This document shows, piece after piece, positions 1 to 5,537 of a stretch of DNA of 6,181 nt (position 1 is the first letter of the stretch; the number at the start of each line of letters is the position of its first letter). Origin of the DNA: DATEHG01 sp035279705 (GTDB taxonomy: Bacteria; Gemmatimonadota; Gemmatimonadetes; Gemmatimonadales; GWC2-71-9); assembly GCA_035279705.1 (NCBI GenBank), contig DATEHG010000061.1:1-6181 (forward strand). The letters are read 5' to 3'. The position numbers and the translations under genes were made by a program. The notes under the pieces are model-generated. The model made no database searches. It had not been told where the DNA came from and saw nothing but the letters and a program-made list of their open reading frames with translations.

Positions 1-186
1 ATTTTTCAGGATTTGCGGTCGATCGAGGGTCCGGATCGCGAATAAAATGGATCGCGGACCGCGAAAAGTGCGATTCGATCCGGATTTTCCCTGAATTTCC
101 GGTCATCGGACCATGATTCAAGCATCGAATCGCCGGTTCCAGCCGGTCCGAACTCGGAATTTTCCGGATTCAAGGGTACTCCAACG
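1..186. other. Non-coding flank rich in short repeats and dyads
   Basis: No convincing gene lies here; the open frame on the minus strand is low-complexity and continues out of frame across thyX. The stretch is visibly richer in A/T than the genes. It holds a direct repeat GGATCGCG at 33-40 and 49-56 (16-base period), a 6-bp inverted pair GGTCCG 28-33 / CGGACC 55-60, and a perfect 10-bp inverted pair GCGATTCGAT 70-79 / ATCGAATCGC 124-133. It also has a small GGTC-ATCG-GACC hairpin at 101-112 and a repeated block, GAATTT(T)CCGG followed by GATTCAAG, at 93-122 and 157-174. It lies beyond the terminator of the thyX operon, so it may be the control region or end of a gene to the left of the window. 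Its function is unknown. Confidence 0.5.
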
Positions 187-221
187 AAAAACGGGGGATC
201 CGATGCTGTCGGAACCCCCGT
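187..221 (-). terminator. Rho-independent terminator of the oxidase-thyX operon
   Basis: Read on the minus strand, a 7-bp stem (ACGGGGG 191-197 with CCCCCGT 215-221) continues, after one A/A mismatch, into about six more pairs (199-204 with 208-213, the last a G-T wobble) closed by a 3-base loop. It is followed directly by five T residues (complement of 187-191). It starts 28 bases past the thyX stop. This is a textbook intrinsic terminator for minus-strand transcription. Confidence 0.87.
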
Positions 222-249
222 CCTGACTCGTGTCTCTCGTTTCTCGTCT

Positions 250-1002
250 TCAGACCTTGTGATACCCCACCCGGCCGCATTCCGTGCCGTCTTCGCCGGG
301 ATAGATCTCGAAATCGGCGAAGAGTGCCGGTGCTTCAGCCTGGAGGATGCGCAGCACGCCGACCGCCATCCGGCGGATTTCCAGCTCGGCCCCCTCACCC
401 AGCCTGAGCTCGAGCATGGTCCGCCAGGCCCGGACGTTGCCGCTCACCACGATCTTGACCTCGGTGGCATTGGGCAGAACGCTGCGGGCCGCTTCACGGG
501 CCATTTTCCGGCGGTGGACCTTGCTCTCCACCCAGTCGTACTTGGCCATCAGCCGCTCCACTGCCTGGACGTAGGCGGCCTGGGCCGCCTCGACCTGGGT
601 CTGCCACTCCTGCTCCATCACCGCATCGCCCTGGATGGCGGGAGGCATGACGAAGGCCGCGTCCGATTCGTCCACGTACCGCTGTGAGAGCTGGGAATAG
701 CCGAATCCGGCCCGGTGGCGCACGAGTTCATGACTGCAGGACCGGGAGATCCCCTCGATGAGCAGCACGTAGACCGAGTGCTCGAAGACCGATCCGTGTC
801 CCTGCTTGAGGATGTTCTCCAGGTATTCGGCGGTGCTCCGGCCGGCGGGATTGTGCTGGCTCATGTAGCAGAGCCGGCCGGCGAATTCGGCCAGGCGCTC
901 GCCGTCGGTGGAAGGACCCTTCCACTGGACCGGCAGATGTTCGGGGGCCGTGAACTGCGGGCGGGCCAGCAGGGAGATCTGTGGGAGGCGAAGAATCTTC
1001 AT
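250..1002 (-). CDS. thyX: Flavin-dependent thymidylate synthase (ThyX)
   Basis: This enzyme makes dTMP from dUMP in the cytoplasm, using methylenetetrahydrofolate as one-carbon donor and FAD/NADPH for reduction; it replaces ThyA. The 250-residue product is of normal family length. Visible family marks are EHSVY (74-78), GISRSCSHELVRHR (84-97), the ThyX signature RHR (95-97) leading to SQRYV (106-110), the ARxxLPNATE stretch (about 172-181), GNVRAW (188-193), and LR followed by AELEIRR (199-211) with the expected catalytic-region Arg200. The order matches actinobacterial ThyX closely. Between RHR and the signature Ser there are eight residues rather than the more common seven, a spacing I recall as accepted in the family (RHRX7-8S). 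The ATG overlaps the stop of the upstream oxidase gene by 4 bases (ATGA), so translation is probably coupled. An intrinsic terminator follows 28 bases after the stop. Confidence 0.96.
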   Translation of the reverse strand: MKILRLPQISLLARPQFTAPEHLPVQWKGPSTDGERLAEFAGRLCYMSQHNPAGRSTAEYLENILKQGHGSVFEHSVYVLLIEGISRSCSHELVRHRAGFGYSQLSQRYVDESDAAFVMPPAIQGDAVMEQEWQTQVEAAQAAYVQAVERLMAKYDWVESKVHRRKMAREAARSVLPNATEVKIVVSGNVRAWRTMLELRLGEGAELEIRRMAVGVLRILQAEAPALFADFEIYPGEDGTECGRVGYHKV

Positions 1003-2651
1003 GAAGCCGGCGGTTGAGGGTCTTTCGTCTGATCGGCGACGGCCAGCCGGGAGCGGGCATACCCGCCTTCCCGCTCGATGGACCGGAGCGCCTGGGCCAC
1101 ATCCGGCGGCAGCGGTTCGGCGCCGGGTTCGAACTTGAGCCGGGTGAGCGGTTCCACCCCATCGGGGATGACAACTCCGGGATTCAGCAGGCCGGCCGGA
1201 TCGAAGGCCGCCTTCACGTCACGGAAGAAACCGGTGACCAGCGATCCGTACTGACGCTCCAGGAAAGCCGCCCGGAGCCGGCCGGCCCCATGCTCGCCGC
1301 TCACCGTACCCCCGAGCTCCACCACGGCGGTGTTCACCATGGCGAAGAGGGCGTCGATCCGGTCCCGCCAGTCGGGCCGGTCGAGGTCGGGCAGCACATT
1401 GACGTGGACATTGCCGTCTCCGGCGTGGCCGAAGATAACTACCTGCAGCCCCTGAACCAGCGCCGCGGTCCGGATCATCCCGATATACCGGCCCAGCTGA
1501 GCCACCGGCACGCAGCCGTCCTCGATGACCTGCACGGAGCGCCGCCGCTCGGACAGTCCGGCCAGGATCGGGCTGGCGGCATGGCGGAGGTGCCAGATCC
1601 GCTCCTCTTCCGCCTCGGTCAGGGCGGTGGCCACTTCGCGGGACCAGGGCGCGACTACTTCGACCGCGGTCGCGGCGGCCTCGCGGGCGGCGGCCTGCGC
1701 CTCCCGCTCGAACTCGACGATCAAGACTGCGTCGGCGGTGGGCGGCAGATCGGGCAGCGCGCCGGGGCCGCGGTGCTGCCGGACCAGGTCCAGGAAGGTG
1801 CGATCGAGCAGTTCGAGGGCGGAGGGATCGAGCACCGAAAGGGCGCGCACCACCTCGCCCAGCTGCTCGAGATCGGTGAGCGCCACCCGCACCGCGCTGC
1901 GGTGCGGCGGAATCGGCTCAAGCCGCCAGCCGATCTCGGTCGTGAAGGCCAGCGTCCCTTCGCTGCCGACAAGGAGATCGATTGCCTCACCTGAGTCGAG
2001 CCAGGCGTCGAGGCCATACCCCGACGCATTCTTGCGGGTGCGCGGGAATGCCGCGCGGACCTGATCCGCTGCCTGGCGGATGGCGCGAGCGGGCCCTGCC
2101 TCGAAGCGAGTGAGCGCGGCCGCCTTTGAGGTCCGCCCCCGGGCAAGCTCCGCCACCTCGGCGTCGGCGGTGACGACCTTGAGACTCTCCACCCACCGCC
2201 GCACACTGCCGTAACGCAGGCTGCGGGCGCCGGCCGCGTTGGTACCGACCATGCCGCCGAGCGTCGCCCAGCGGGCGCTTGATGGCTCGACCGGCAGCCG
2301 GAGTCCGTGCGTGGCCGCGAGGGCATTCAACTCGGCGACGGTCACCGCAGCGGCAGTGCGCGCGGTGCGCTGCTTCGGGTCGACCAGCAGCGTGCGAGGC
2401 ACCAGCCGGGTCAGGTCCACGATCACACCGTCGCCGACGGCGGCGCCGGCCATCGAGCTGCCGGCTCCTCGCGGGACGAGCGGGATTCCTTCGTCGCGGG
2501 ACCAGCGGATCAGCGCCTGGAGATCGGAAATCTCGGCGGGAACGGCGACGGCCCGGGGTACGATACGATGGATCCCGGCGCCCTCGGAATAAGCGGCCCG
2601 GGCCCTGGTATCGGTCCGGAACAAACCCCGAAGAGTGGGAGTGGTCGGCAT
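999..2651 (-). CDS. FAD-linked oxidase, GlcD / D-lactate dehydrogenase type
   Basis: This is a 550-residue flavoprotein of the VAO/PCMH superfamily, probably oxidising a D-2-hydroxyacid (glycolate, D-lactate or D-2-hydroxyglutarate). The exact substrate cannot be read from sequence. The N-terminal FAD-binding domain spans about 30-250, with PRGAGSSMAG (60-69), GGMVGTNAAGARSLRYG (132-148), KNASGYGLD (207-215) and LVGSEGTLAF (227-236). The C-terminal FAD-oxidase domain spans about 250-497, with GHAGDGNVHVN (408-418), whose histidines are typical metal ligands, SGEHGAGRLR (451-460) and the closing LLNPGVV (488-494). The tail (498-550) has no ferredoxin-type Cys cluster, so this is the flavin subunit alone and not the long Fe-S fusion form. 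No signal peptide or membrane segment is seen, so it is probably cytosolic or peripheral. It is the first gene of the operon and overlaps thyX by 4 bases. No Shine-Dalgarno sequence sits close to the ATG. Confidence 0.9.
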   Translation of the reverse strand: MPTTPTLRGLFRTDTRARAAYSEGAGIHRIVPRAVAVPAEISDLQALIRWSRDEGIPLVPRGAGSSMAGAAVGDGVIVDLTRLVPRTLLVDPKQRTARTAAAVTVAELNALAATHGLRLPVEPSSARWATLGGMVGTNAAGARSLRYGSVRRWVESLKVVTADAEVAELARGRTSKAAALTRFEAGPARAIRQAADQVRAAFPRTRKNASGYGLDAWLDSGEAIDLLVGSEGTLAFTTEIGWRLEPIPPHRSAVRVALTDLEQLGEVVRALSVLDPSALELLDRTFLDLVRQHRGPGALPDLPPTADAVLIVEFEREAQAAAREAAATAVEVVAPWSREVATALTEAEEERIWHLRHAASPILAGLSERRRSVQVIEDGCVPVAQLGRYIGMIRTAALVQGLQVVIFGHAGDGNVHVNVLPDLDRPDWRDRIDALFAMVNTAVVELGGTVSGEHGAGRLRAAFLERQYGSLVTGFFRDVKAAFDPAGLLNPGVVIPDGVEPLTRLKFEPGAEPLPPDVAQALRSIEREGGYARSRLAVADQTKDPQPPAS

Positions 2652-2722
2652 GGCTATATAATGAAAGCTAGGCCGCTCCCTTCTCCCTTGACAAGCAACG
2701 GCCGGCGGGAAACCCTTCCCCC
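2652..2722. promoter_or_regulatory. Divergent intergenic promoter region
   Basis: These 71 bases separate the start codons of two diverging genes and must carry, or lie next to, promoters for both. The plus strand has a perfect -10 hexamer TATAAT at 2657-2662, but no recognisable -35 at 16-18 bases upstream. It would start RNA near 2669 and give the DUF116-type gene a leader of about 54 bases. The self-complementary TATATA at 2655-2660 could act as -10 for the minus strand, but it lies only 3 bases from the oxidase ATG, so that transcript would be leaderless or would need another promoter. TTGACA at 2688-2693 has no -10 at proper spacing. Confidence 0.4.
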
Positions 2723-3523
2723 GTGACGACCGACTCCGTACCTCGCGCCCAACTCATCCACATCGACGTCGACCGCCGGCTCGGCCACGAATGGGACGAG
2801 TGGGACGGGAAGCCGCTCCCCGACCAGGGGAATTTCGACTCGATCCCGATGCTCTTTTTCGGCTGGTCAGCGGCCGCGCTGGCGATTGCTCTCGGCCTCG
2901 CGGCCGGGGTGCTCTACCTCCTCGCTCCACGCATCACCCTTCTCTCTGCTCCCCTGCCCGGAATCCTCTGGCTTGCGCTCGGCGCAGTGGCGGGCCTTCT
3001 CTGGCTCTGGTGGGCCCTGCTGCTGATCTCGGTGGCGCTCAAGCTGCCACTCCTGCCCGAGCGGCTGGCGGAGCGCGGCCCATTCCTTCGGCTCATGACC
3101 CTGACGTCGAAGGTGGCCGAACACCTGGGGCGGCGGGACTGGGTCGAGAACGCCGCCGTGAAGGTGTACAACACGCTGGCGTCGCAGCGGGGCCGGAAGG
3201 TCGGCAAGGGCGAGTTGCTGCTGCTCATCCCTCGCTGCCTGTCCAAGGCCTCGCTGGACGGCGTGCTGGCCATCGCGGGGAAATACGAGGTGCCGGTCTT
3301 CGTCGCCACGCGGGGCCAGCTGGCCCGTCGCGTCATCCGTGAACGGCGGCCCCGCGCCGTCGTGGCGGTGGCGTGCGAGCGGGACATGGTAAGCGGCCTG
3401 CACGACGTGGCGGGGAAGGTACCGGTGCTGGGTCTGACGATGACTCTGCCGAGCGGGCCGTGCAAGGATGCGGGGCTGGATCTCACCCAACTCGAGAATT
3501 GGGTGCGCTCCTACGTCGTCTGA
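2723..3523 (+). CDS. Membrane-anchored DUF116 family protein
   Basis: The product is 266 residues with an acidic/charged cytosolic N-terminus (1-40), two strongly hydrophobic segments (about 43-67 and 74-107) and a soluble C-terminal domain (about 125-266). That domain matches the DUF116 pattern I know: LLLLIPRCL (165-173), VFVATRGQLARRVI (192-205), RPRAVVAVACERDMVSGL (209-226) and GPCKDAGLDL (245-254). The family has no settled function. The protein contains exactly three cysteines (172, 218, 247), each in a conserved family position, so they may bind a metal or cluster together. The central Cys-rich segment that I recall from many DUF116 proteins is absent between 173 and 190. The start is GTG with only a weak ribosome site (GGCGGGA 2704-2710, 12 bases away). 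It diverges from the oxidase operon and converges on the radical SAM gene. Family assignment rests on motif recall. Confidence 0.82.
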   Translation: MTTDSVPRAQLIHIDVDRRLGHEWDEWDGKPLPDQGNFDSIPMLFFGWSAAALAIALGLAAGVLYLLAPRITLLSAPLPGILWLALGAVAGLLWLWWALLLISVALKLPLLPERLAERGPFLRLMTLTSKVAEHLGRRDWVENAAVKVYNTLASQRGRKVGKGELLLLIPRCLSKASLDGVLAIAGKYEVPVFVATRGQLARRVIRERRPRAVVAVACERDMVSGLHDVAGKVPVLGLTMTLPSGPCKDAGLDLTQLENWVRSYVV

Positions 3524-3530
3524 CGCAGGG

Positions 3531-3558
3531 CCTTAAGCCATAAGCCTTAAGCCTTAAG
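3531..3558 (+). repeat. Tandem 7-base repeats, left arm (CCTTAAG x4)
   Basis: Four head-to-tail heptamers fill this stretch: CCTTAAG, CCATAAG, CCTTAAG, CCTTAAG. Only the second copy differs, by one base. The array begins 7 bases after the stop of the DUF116-type gene. A unit of 7 shifts frame at each copy, so it is not coding repeat. It is the left partner of the inverted array at 3632-3645. Confidence 0.85.
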
Positions 3559-3574
3559 CTGATTCGAATGCAAT

Positions 3575-3607
3575 CGACCCCCCGGCGCCTATGGCATCGG
3601 GGGGTCG
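3575..3607. terminator. GC-rich hairpin between convergent genes, probable bidirectional terminator
   Basis: CGACCCCCC (3575-3583) pairs perfectly with GGGGGGTCG (3599-3607). The stem continues through G3584-C3598 and G3585-T3597 (wobble), and an inner GCC/GGC stem (3587-3589 with 3593-3595) closes a TAT loop. It lies midway between the converging stops of the DUF116-type and radical SAM genes, the usual place for a shared terminator. No T-run follows on either strand, so it would be a non-canonical terminator or an RNA 3'-end stabiliser. Confidence 0.6.
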
Positions 3608-3624
3608 TCTATTCGTGGAGCAAG

Positions 3625-3645
3625 CTGATGGCTTACGGCTTACGG
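3625..3645 (-). repeat. Tandem 7-base repeats, right arm (CTTACGG x2 plus degenerate copy)
   Basis: CTGATGG (degenerate), CTTACGG and CTTACGG run head to tail. On the minus strand these read CCGTAAG, CCGTAAG, CCATCAG, which matches the CCTTAAG/CCATAAG unit of the left array in opposite orientation. Together the arrays form an imperfect inverted repeat around the hairpin at 3575-3607. The array ends 7 bases before the stop of the radical SAM gene. Confidence 0.75.
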
Positions 3646-3652
3646 CTCCCCA

Positions 3653-5272
3653 TCACGCCTCGCTGGACGACACGGGAACCGGCAGCGGCTCGGCGGGCGC
3701 CGGCCGGTGGGCGCGGCGGCCGGGGGCCGGCTTGAGCACCACGGTATCCGGGGTCTGCGTCTTGAGCCACGCGTTGGGATCGTGCTCGATGGCGCCCTCG
3801 GGCAGGTGCTCGAACAGCGGGCCCAGGTCTTCCTTGATCCGCTCGACGTAGAACTGCGGGATCTTGGTGGTCTCGCTGTCGAAGAAGCTGCGCAGCTCCT
3901 TGTCGGTGTCGAGCCGCTTGCGGAGCATGGTGTGGTACTTGATCCGCCCGAAGCCCTCCGACGACATGGCCCGCACCACGTTCATCCACTTCGGGATGGC
4001 ACCCTCGGTCGCCGGGATGCGCTTGGCGATGGCCTTCCACGAGAACGAATACCGGGTCACGTCGATCAGCCCGTCGTAGAAGTCGTTCCACGAGTAGTTC
4101 TTGGGCCGGACGTTCATCGCGTGATTGTTGTTCAGGAAATGGAACGGGAACGCCATGACCCGGTTGGCCCGCTGGTAATCCAGGTTCATCGGCGCCGCCC
4201 GCCCGAACGAGGAGAGCAGCGAATAGGCCGGGAAGGCGCCGGGCGCCAGGTCGATGAACTTCTTGGTCAGCTCGAACGGCTCGGGGCCATGATCCCCGTC
4301 CAGGCCCATCACGAAATTGGTCTGGATGTAGGGGATGTAGCGGAGGATCATGTTCACGTGTTCCGACACGAGCTTGACCTTGTCCATGCCCGTGTTCCGG
4401 GTCTTGGACTTGTTGCCCATGTCGTACCACGACTCGATGCCCGGCAGGATTCCCTGGAAGTAATTGGCCCGGAGCCGCTTGAGGTGCGGCTCCGACAGGA
4501 GCGACAGGCTGCTCTCGGCGATGTGCCGGATGGTGCCCGGCTTCACGGTGGCCTCGATGGCCTCCATGTAATCTTCGAACCGGACGCCGAAGTTCGGATC
4601 GTGCCAGCCGAGGATCGGGTTCTTGATCTTCTGCTGGATGAAGACCAGGTCGTCGCGCAGCTGCTGGAAGGAGAGCGGCTGGTAATCAACCGTGGAATCG
4701 ATGCAGAAACTGCAGGTGTAGGGGCAACCCAGGCTGCCGATCATCGGCACGATCTTGATTGTGGGCGCCTTGGCCAGGGTGGGCTCGATGAAGCGCCACC
4801 GCTCCTGGACCGAAGGAAGCTCGAGCGGCTGGTTGGCCGCGGTCAGGTGCTTGCCGACCGGGCGCTGCGGGCCGCAGTCGGCGAGCAGGTCGGCCACGAT
4901 TGTCTTGTCGGTGAAGCCCAGGACGTAGTCGAAGTACTTGGCCGCATCCTCGGGATAGCAGCGGGCGTGGGGGCCGCCGATGACGGTAACCGCGCCCCGC
5001 TTCCGGAAGATGGCGCTCAAGGCGTAGGACAGCTGGGCCGACTGGGTAAAGGCCCCGATGAACAGCAGGTCGAGATCCGCCGGCAGCTCTTCAAGCAGGT
5101 TCTCGAGACCGGTGTAACAGACGAAGGTCACCCGGTGCCCCGCCTGTTCGCACCAGACCCCGATCACCTGGGGCATGATGCTGGCGAGGTTGGCGTTCAT
5201 GACCCTGCCGTACAGGGATGGATTGGGGCTTTTTGTTACGAGGTCGAGAATGCCAATTCGAAGCTGGCGCAT
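3653..5272 (-). CDS. B12-binding-domain radical SAM protein, substrate unknown
   Basis: The 539-residue product has the two-domain layout of cobalamin-dependent radical SAM enzymes. Residues 1-135 form a Rossmann-like B12-binding-type domain ending in VIGGPHARCYPEDA (97-110) and YVLGF (116-120). The radical SAM barrel follows, with the [4Fe-4S] motif CPYTCSFC (Cys183, 187, 190; codons at 4703-4726) preceded by PMIGSLG. Later marks are GWHDPNFGVRF (222-232), GILPGIESW (274-282) and NFVMGLDGD (319-327). I see no DxHxxG cobalamin-ligand motif in the N-domain; many family members lack it and bind B12 differently, or not at all. Residues 330-505 form a conserved-looking C-terminal region with no fold I can name, and 510-539 is a Pro/Ala-rich tail. 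Such enzymes usually methylate or rearrange unactivated carbons or phosphinates, but no neighbour reveals the substrate. The start is an ATG with AAGGA 10 bases upstream on its own strand. Confidence 0.87.
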   Translation of the reverse strand: MRQLRIGILDLVTKSPNPSLYGRVMNANLASIMPQVIGVWCEQAGHRVTFVCYTGLENLLEELPADLDLLFIGAFTQSAQLSYALSAIFRKRGAVTVIGGPHARCYPEDAAKYFDYVLGFTDKTIVADLLADCGPQRPVGKHLTAANQPLELPSVQERWRFIEPTLAKAPTIKIVPMIGSLGCPYTCSFCIDSTVDYQPLSFQQLRDDLVFIQQKIKNPILGWHDPNFGVRFEDYMEAIEATVKPGTIRHIAESSLSLLSEPHLKRLRANYFQGILPGIESWYDMGNKSKTRNTGMDKVKLVSEHVNMILRYIPYIQTNFVMGLDGDHGPEPFELTKKFIDLAPGAFPAYSLLSSFGRAAPMNLDYQRANRVMAFPFHFLNNNHAMNVRPKNYSWNDFYDGLIDVTRYSFSWKAIAKRIPATEGAIPKWMNVVRAMSSEGFGRIKYHTMLRKRLDTDKELRSFFDSETTKIPQFYVERIKEDLGPLFEHLPEGAIEHDPNAWLKTQTPDTVVLKPAPGRRAHRPAPAEPLPVPVSSSEA

Positions 5273-5299
5273 GCCGCTGGGGTCCTTGGGCGCGAGTCT

Positions 5300-5346
5300 C
5301 GCCAGTCAGCATGACAGCACGCGGTGGCTGCCGCTTGTGACTGGCG
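5300..5346. repeat. 9-bp inverted repeat upstream of the radical SAM gene
   Basis: CGCCAGTCA (5300-5308) is the exact reverse complement of TGACTGGCG (5338-5346), with a 29-base interior that can itself pair loosely (CAGCAC 5315-5320 with GTGGCTG 5324-5330). It lies 28-74 bases before the ATG of the minus-strand radical SAM gene. It could be a 5'-leader hairpin or a spaced operator; the sequence does not decide. Confidence 0.4.
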
Positions 5347-5402
5347 GTGAAGCTTTTCTTCGGAATCGCAGAACGGACCGGCACGCTGCGAGGCTGAGGC
5401 AG

Positions 5403-5408
5403 GATAAT
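5403..5408 (+). promoter_or_regulatory. Possible -10 element for the lipoprotein gene
   Basis: GATAAT differs from the consensus TATAAT at one base and sits in an otherwise GC-rich divergent region, oriented toward the lipoprotein gene. No good -35 is found 16-18 bases upstream. If it is used, RNA would begin near 5415, which excludes the ATG at 5412 as start codon and leaves 5442, 5538 or 5556. Confidence 0.25.
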
Positions 5409-5537
5409 TACATGCGAATCCCGCGCTTAGAAGGTGGTCCCATGGACGTCGATTGGCAAGGTTTGGGGACTGATCGGGCTGCGGCACACCGATTTCCGGT
5501 CCCCCTCCCAAGCCCGGTTCGCTCGGGCATTCTGCAC

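Larger units (their letters stand above)
5273..5537. other. Divergent non-coding region upstream of the radical SAM and lipoprotein genes
   Basis: This stretch separates two diverging genes. Its open frames show looser third-position use than the flanking genes and no family resemblance. It holds the radical SAM ribosome site (TCCTT 5283-5287 on the plus strand), a small dyad GCGAG-T-CTCGC (5292-5302), a 9-bp inverted repeat (5300-5346), a -10-like GATAAT (5403-5408) and two plus-strand ATG codons with ribosome-site-like sequence (5412 and 5442). Both ATGs are in frame with the lipoprotein, so part of this stretch may be translated. I saw no cobalamin riboswitch B12 box. Confidence 0.45.

Noticed and set aside
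222..249. Three CTCGT pentamers after thyX (227-231, 236-240, 243-247)
   Set aside because: They are short, irregularly spaced (9 and 7 bases) and of low complexity, and could easily arise by chance between stop codon and terminator.
6..398. Minus-strand open frame of 130 codons at the left edge
   Set aside because: It overlaps the end of thyX out of frame and runs through the terminator and repeat region; the translation has no recognisable feature.
1014..1994. Plus-strand open frame of 326 codons opposite the FAD oxidase
   Set aside because: It is an antisense shadow with biased composition and no domain; the opposite frame carries clear FAD-oxidase motifs.
2688..2693. Perfect -35 hexamer TTGACA on the plus strand
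   Set aside because: The bases 15-19 downstream are C-rich with nothing like a -10, and RNA would start at or past the GTG start codon.
3531..3645. Short repeats considered as a CRISPR remnant or insertion-sequence ends
   Set aside because: Units are only 7 bases, contiguous and without spacers; there is no transposase, no target duplication and no cas gene in the window.
3707..5314. Long plus-strand open frame (535 codons) opposite the radical SAM gene
   Set aside because: It is the antisense of a GC-rich gene, its translation is a low-complexity Arg/Gly/Asp/His/Leu mix with no motif, and the minus-strand frame has a full radical SAM signature.
5273..5537. Cobalamin riboswitch before the B12-type radical SAM gene
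   Set aside because: No B12 box or the expected multi-stem layout is visible on the minus strand; only a simple 9-bp inverted repeat is present.
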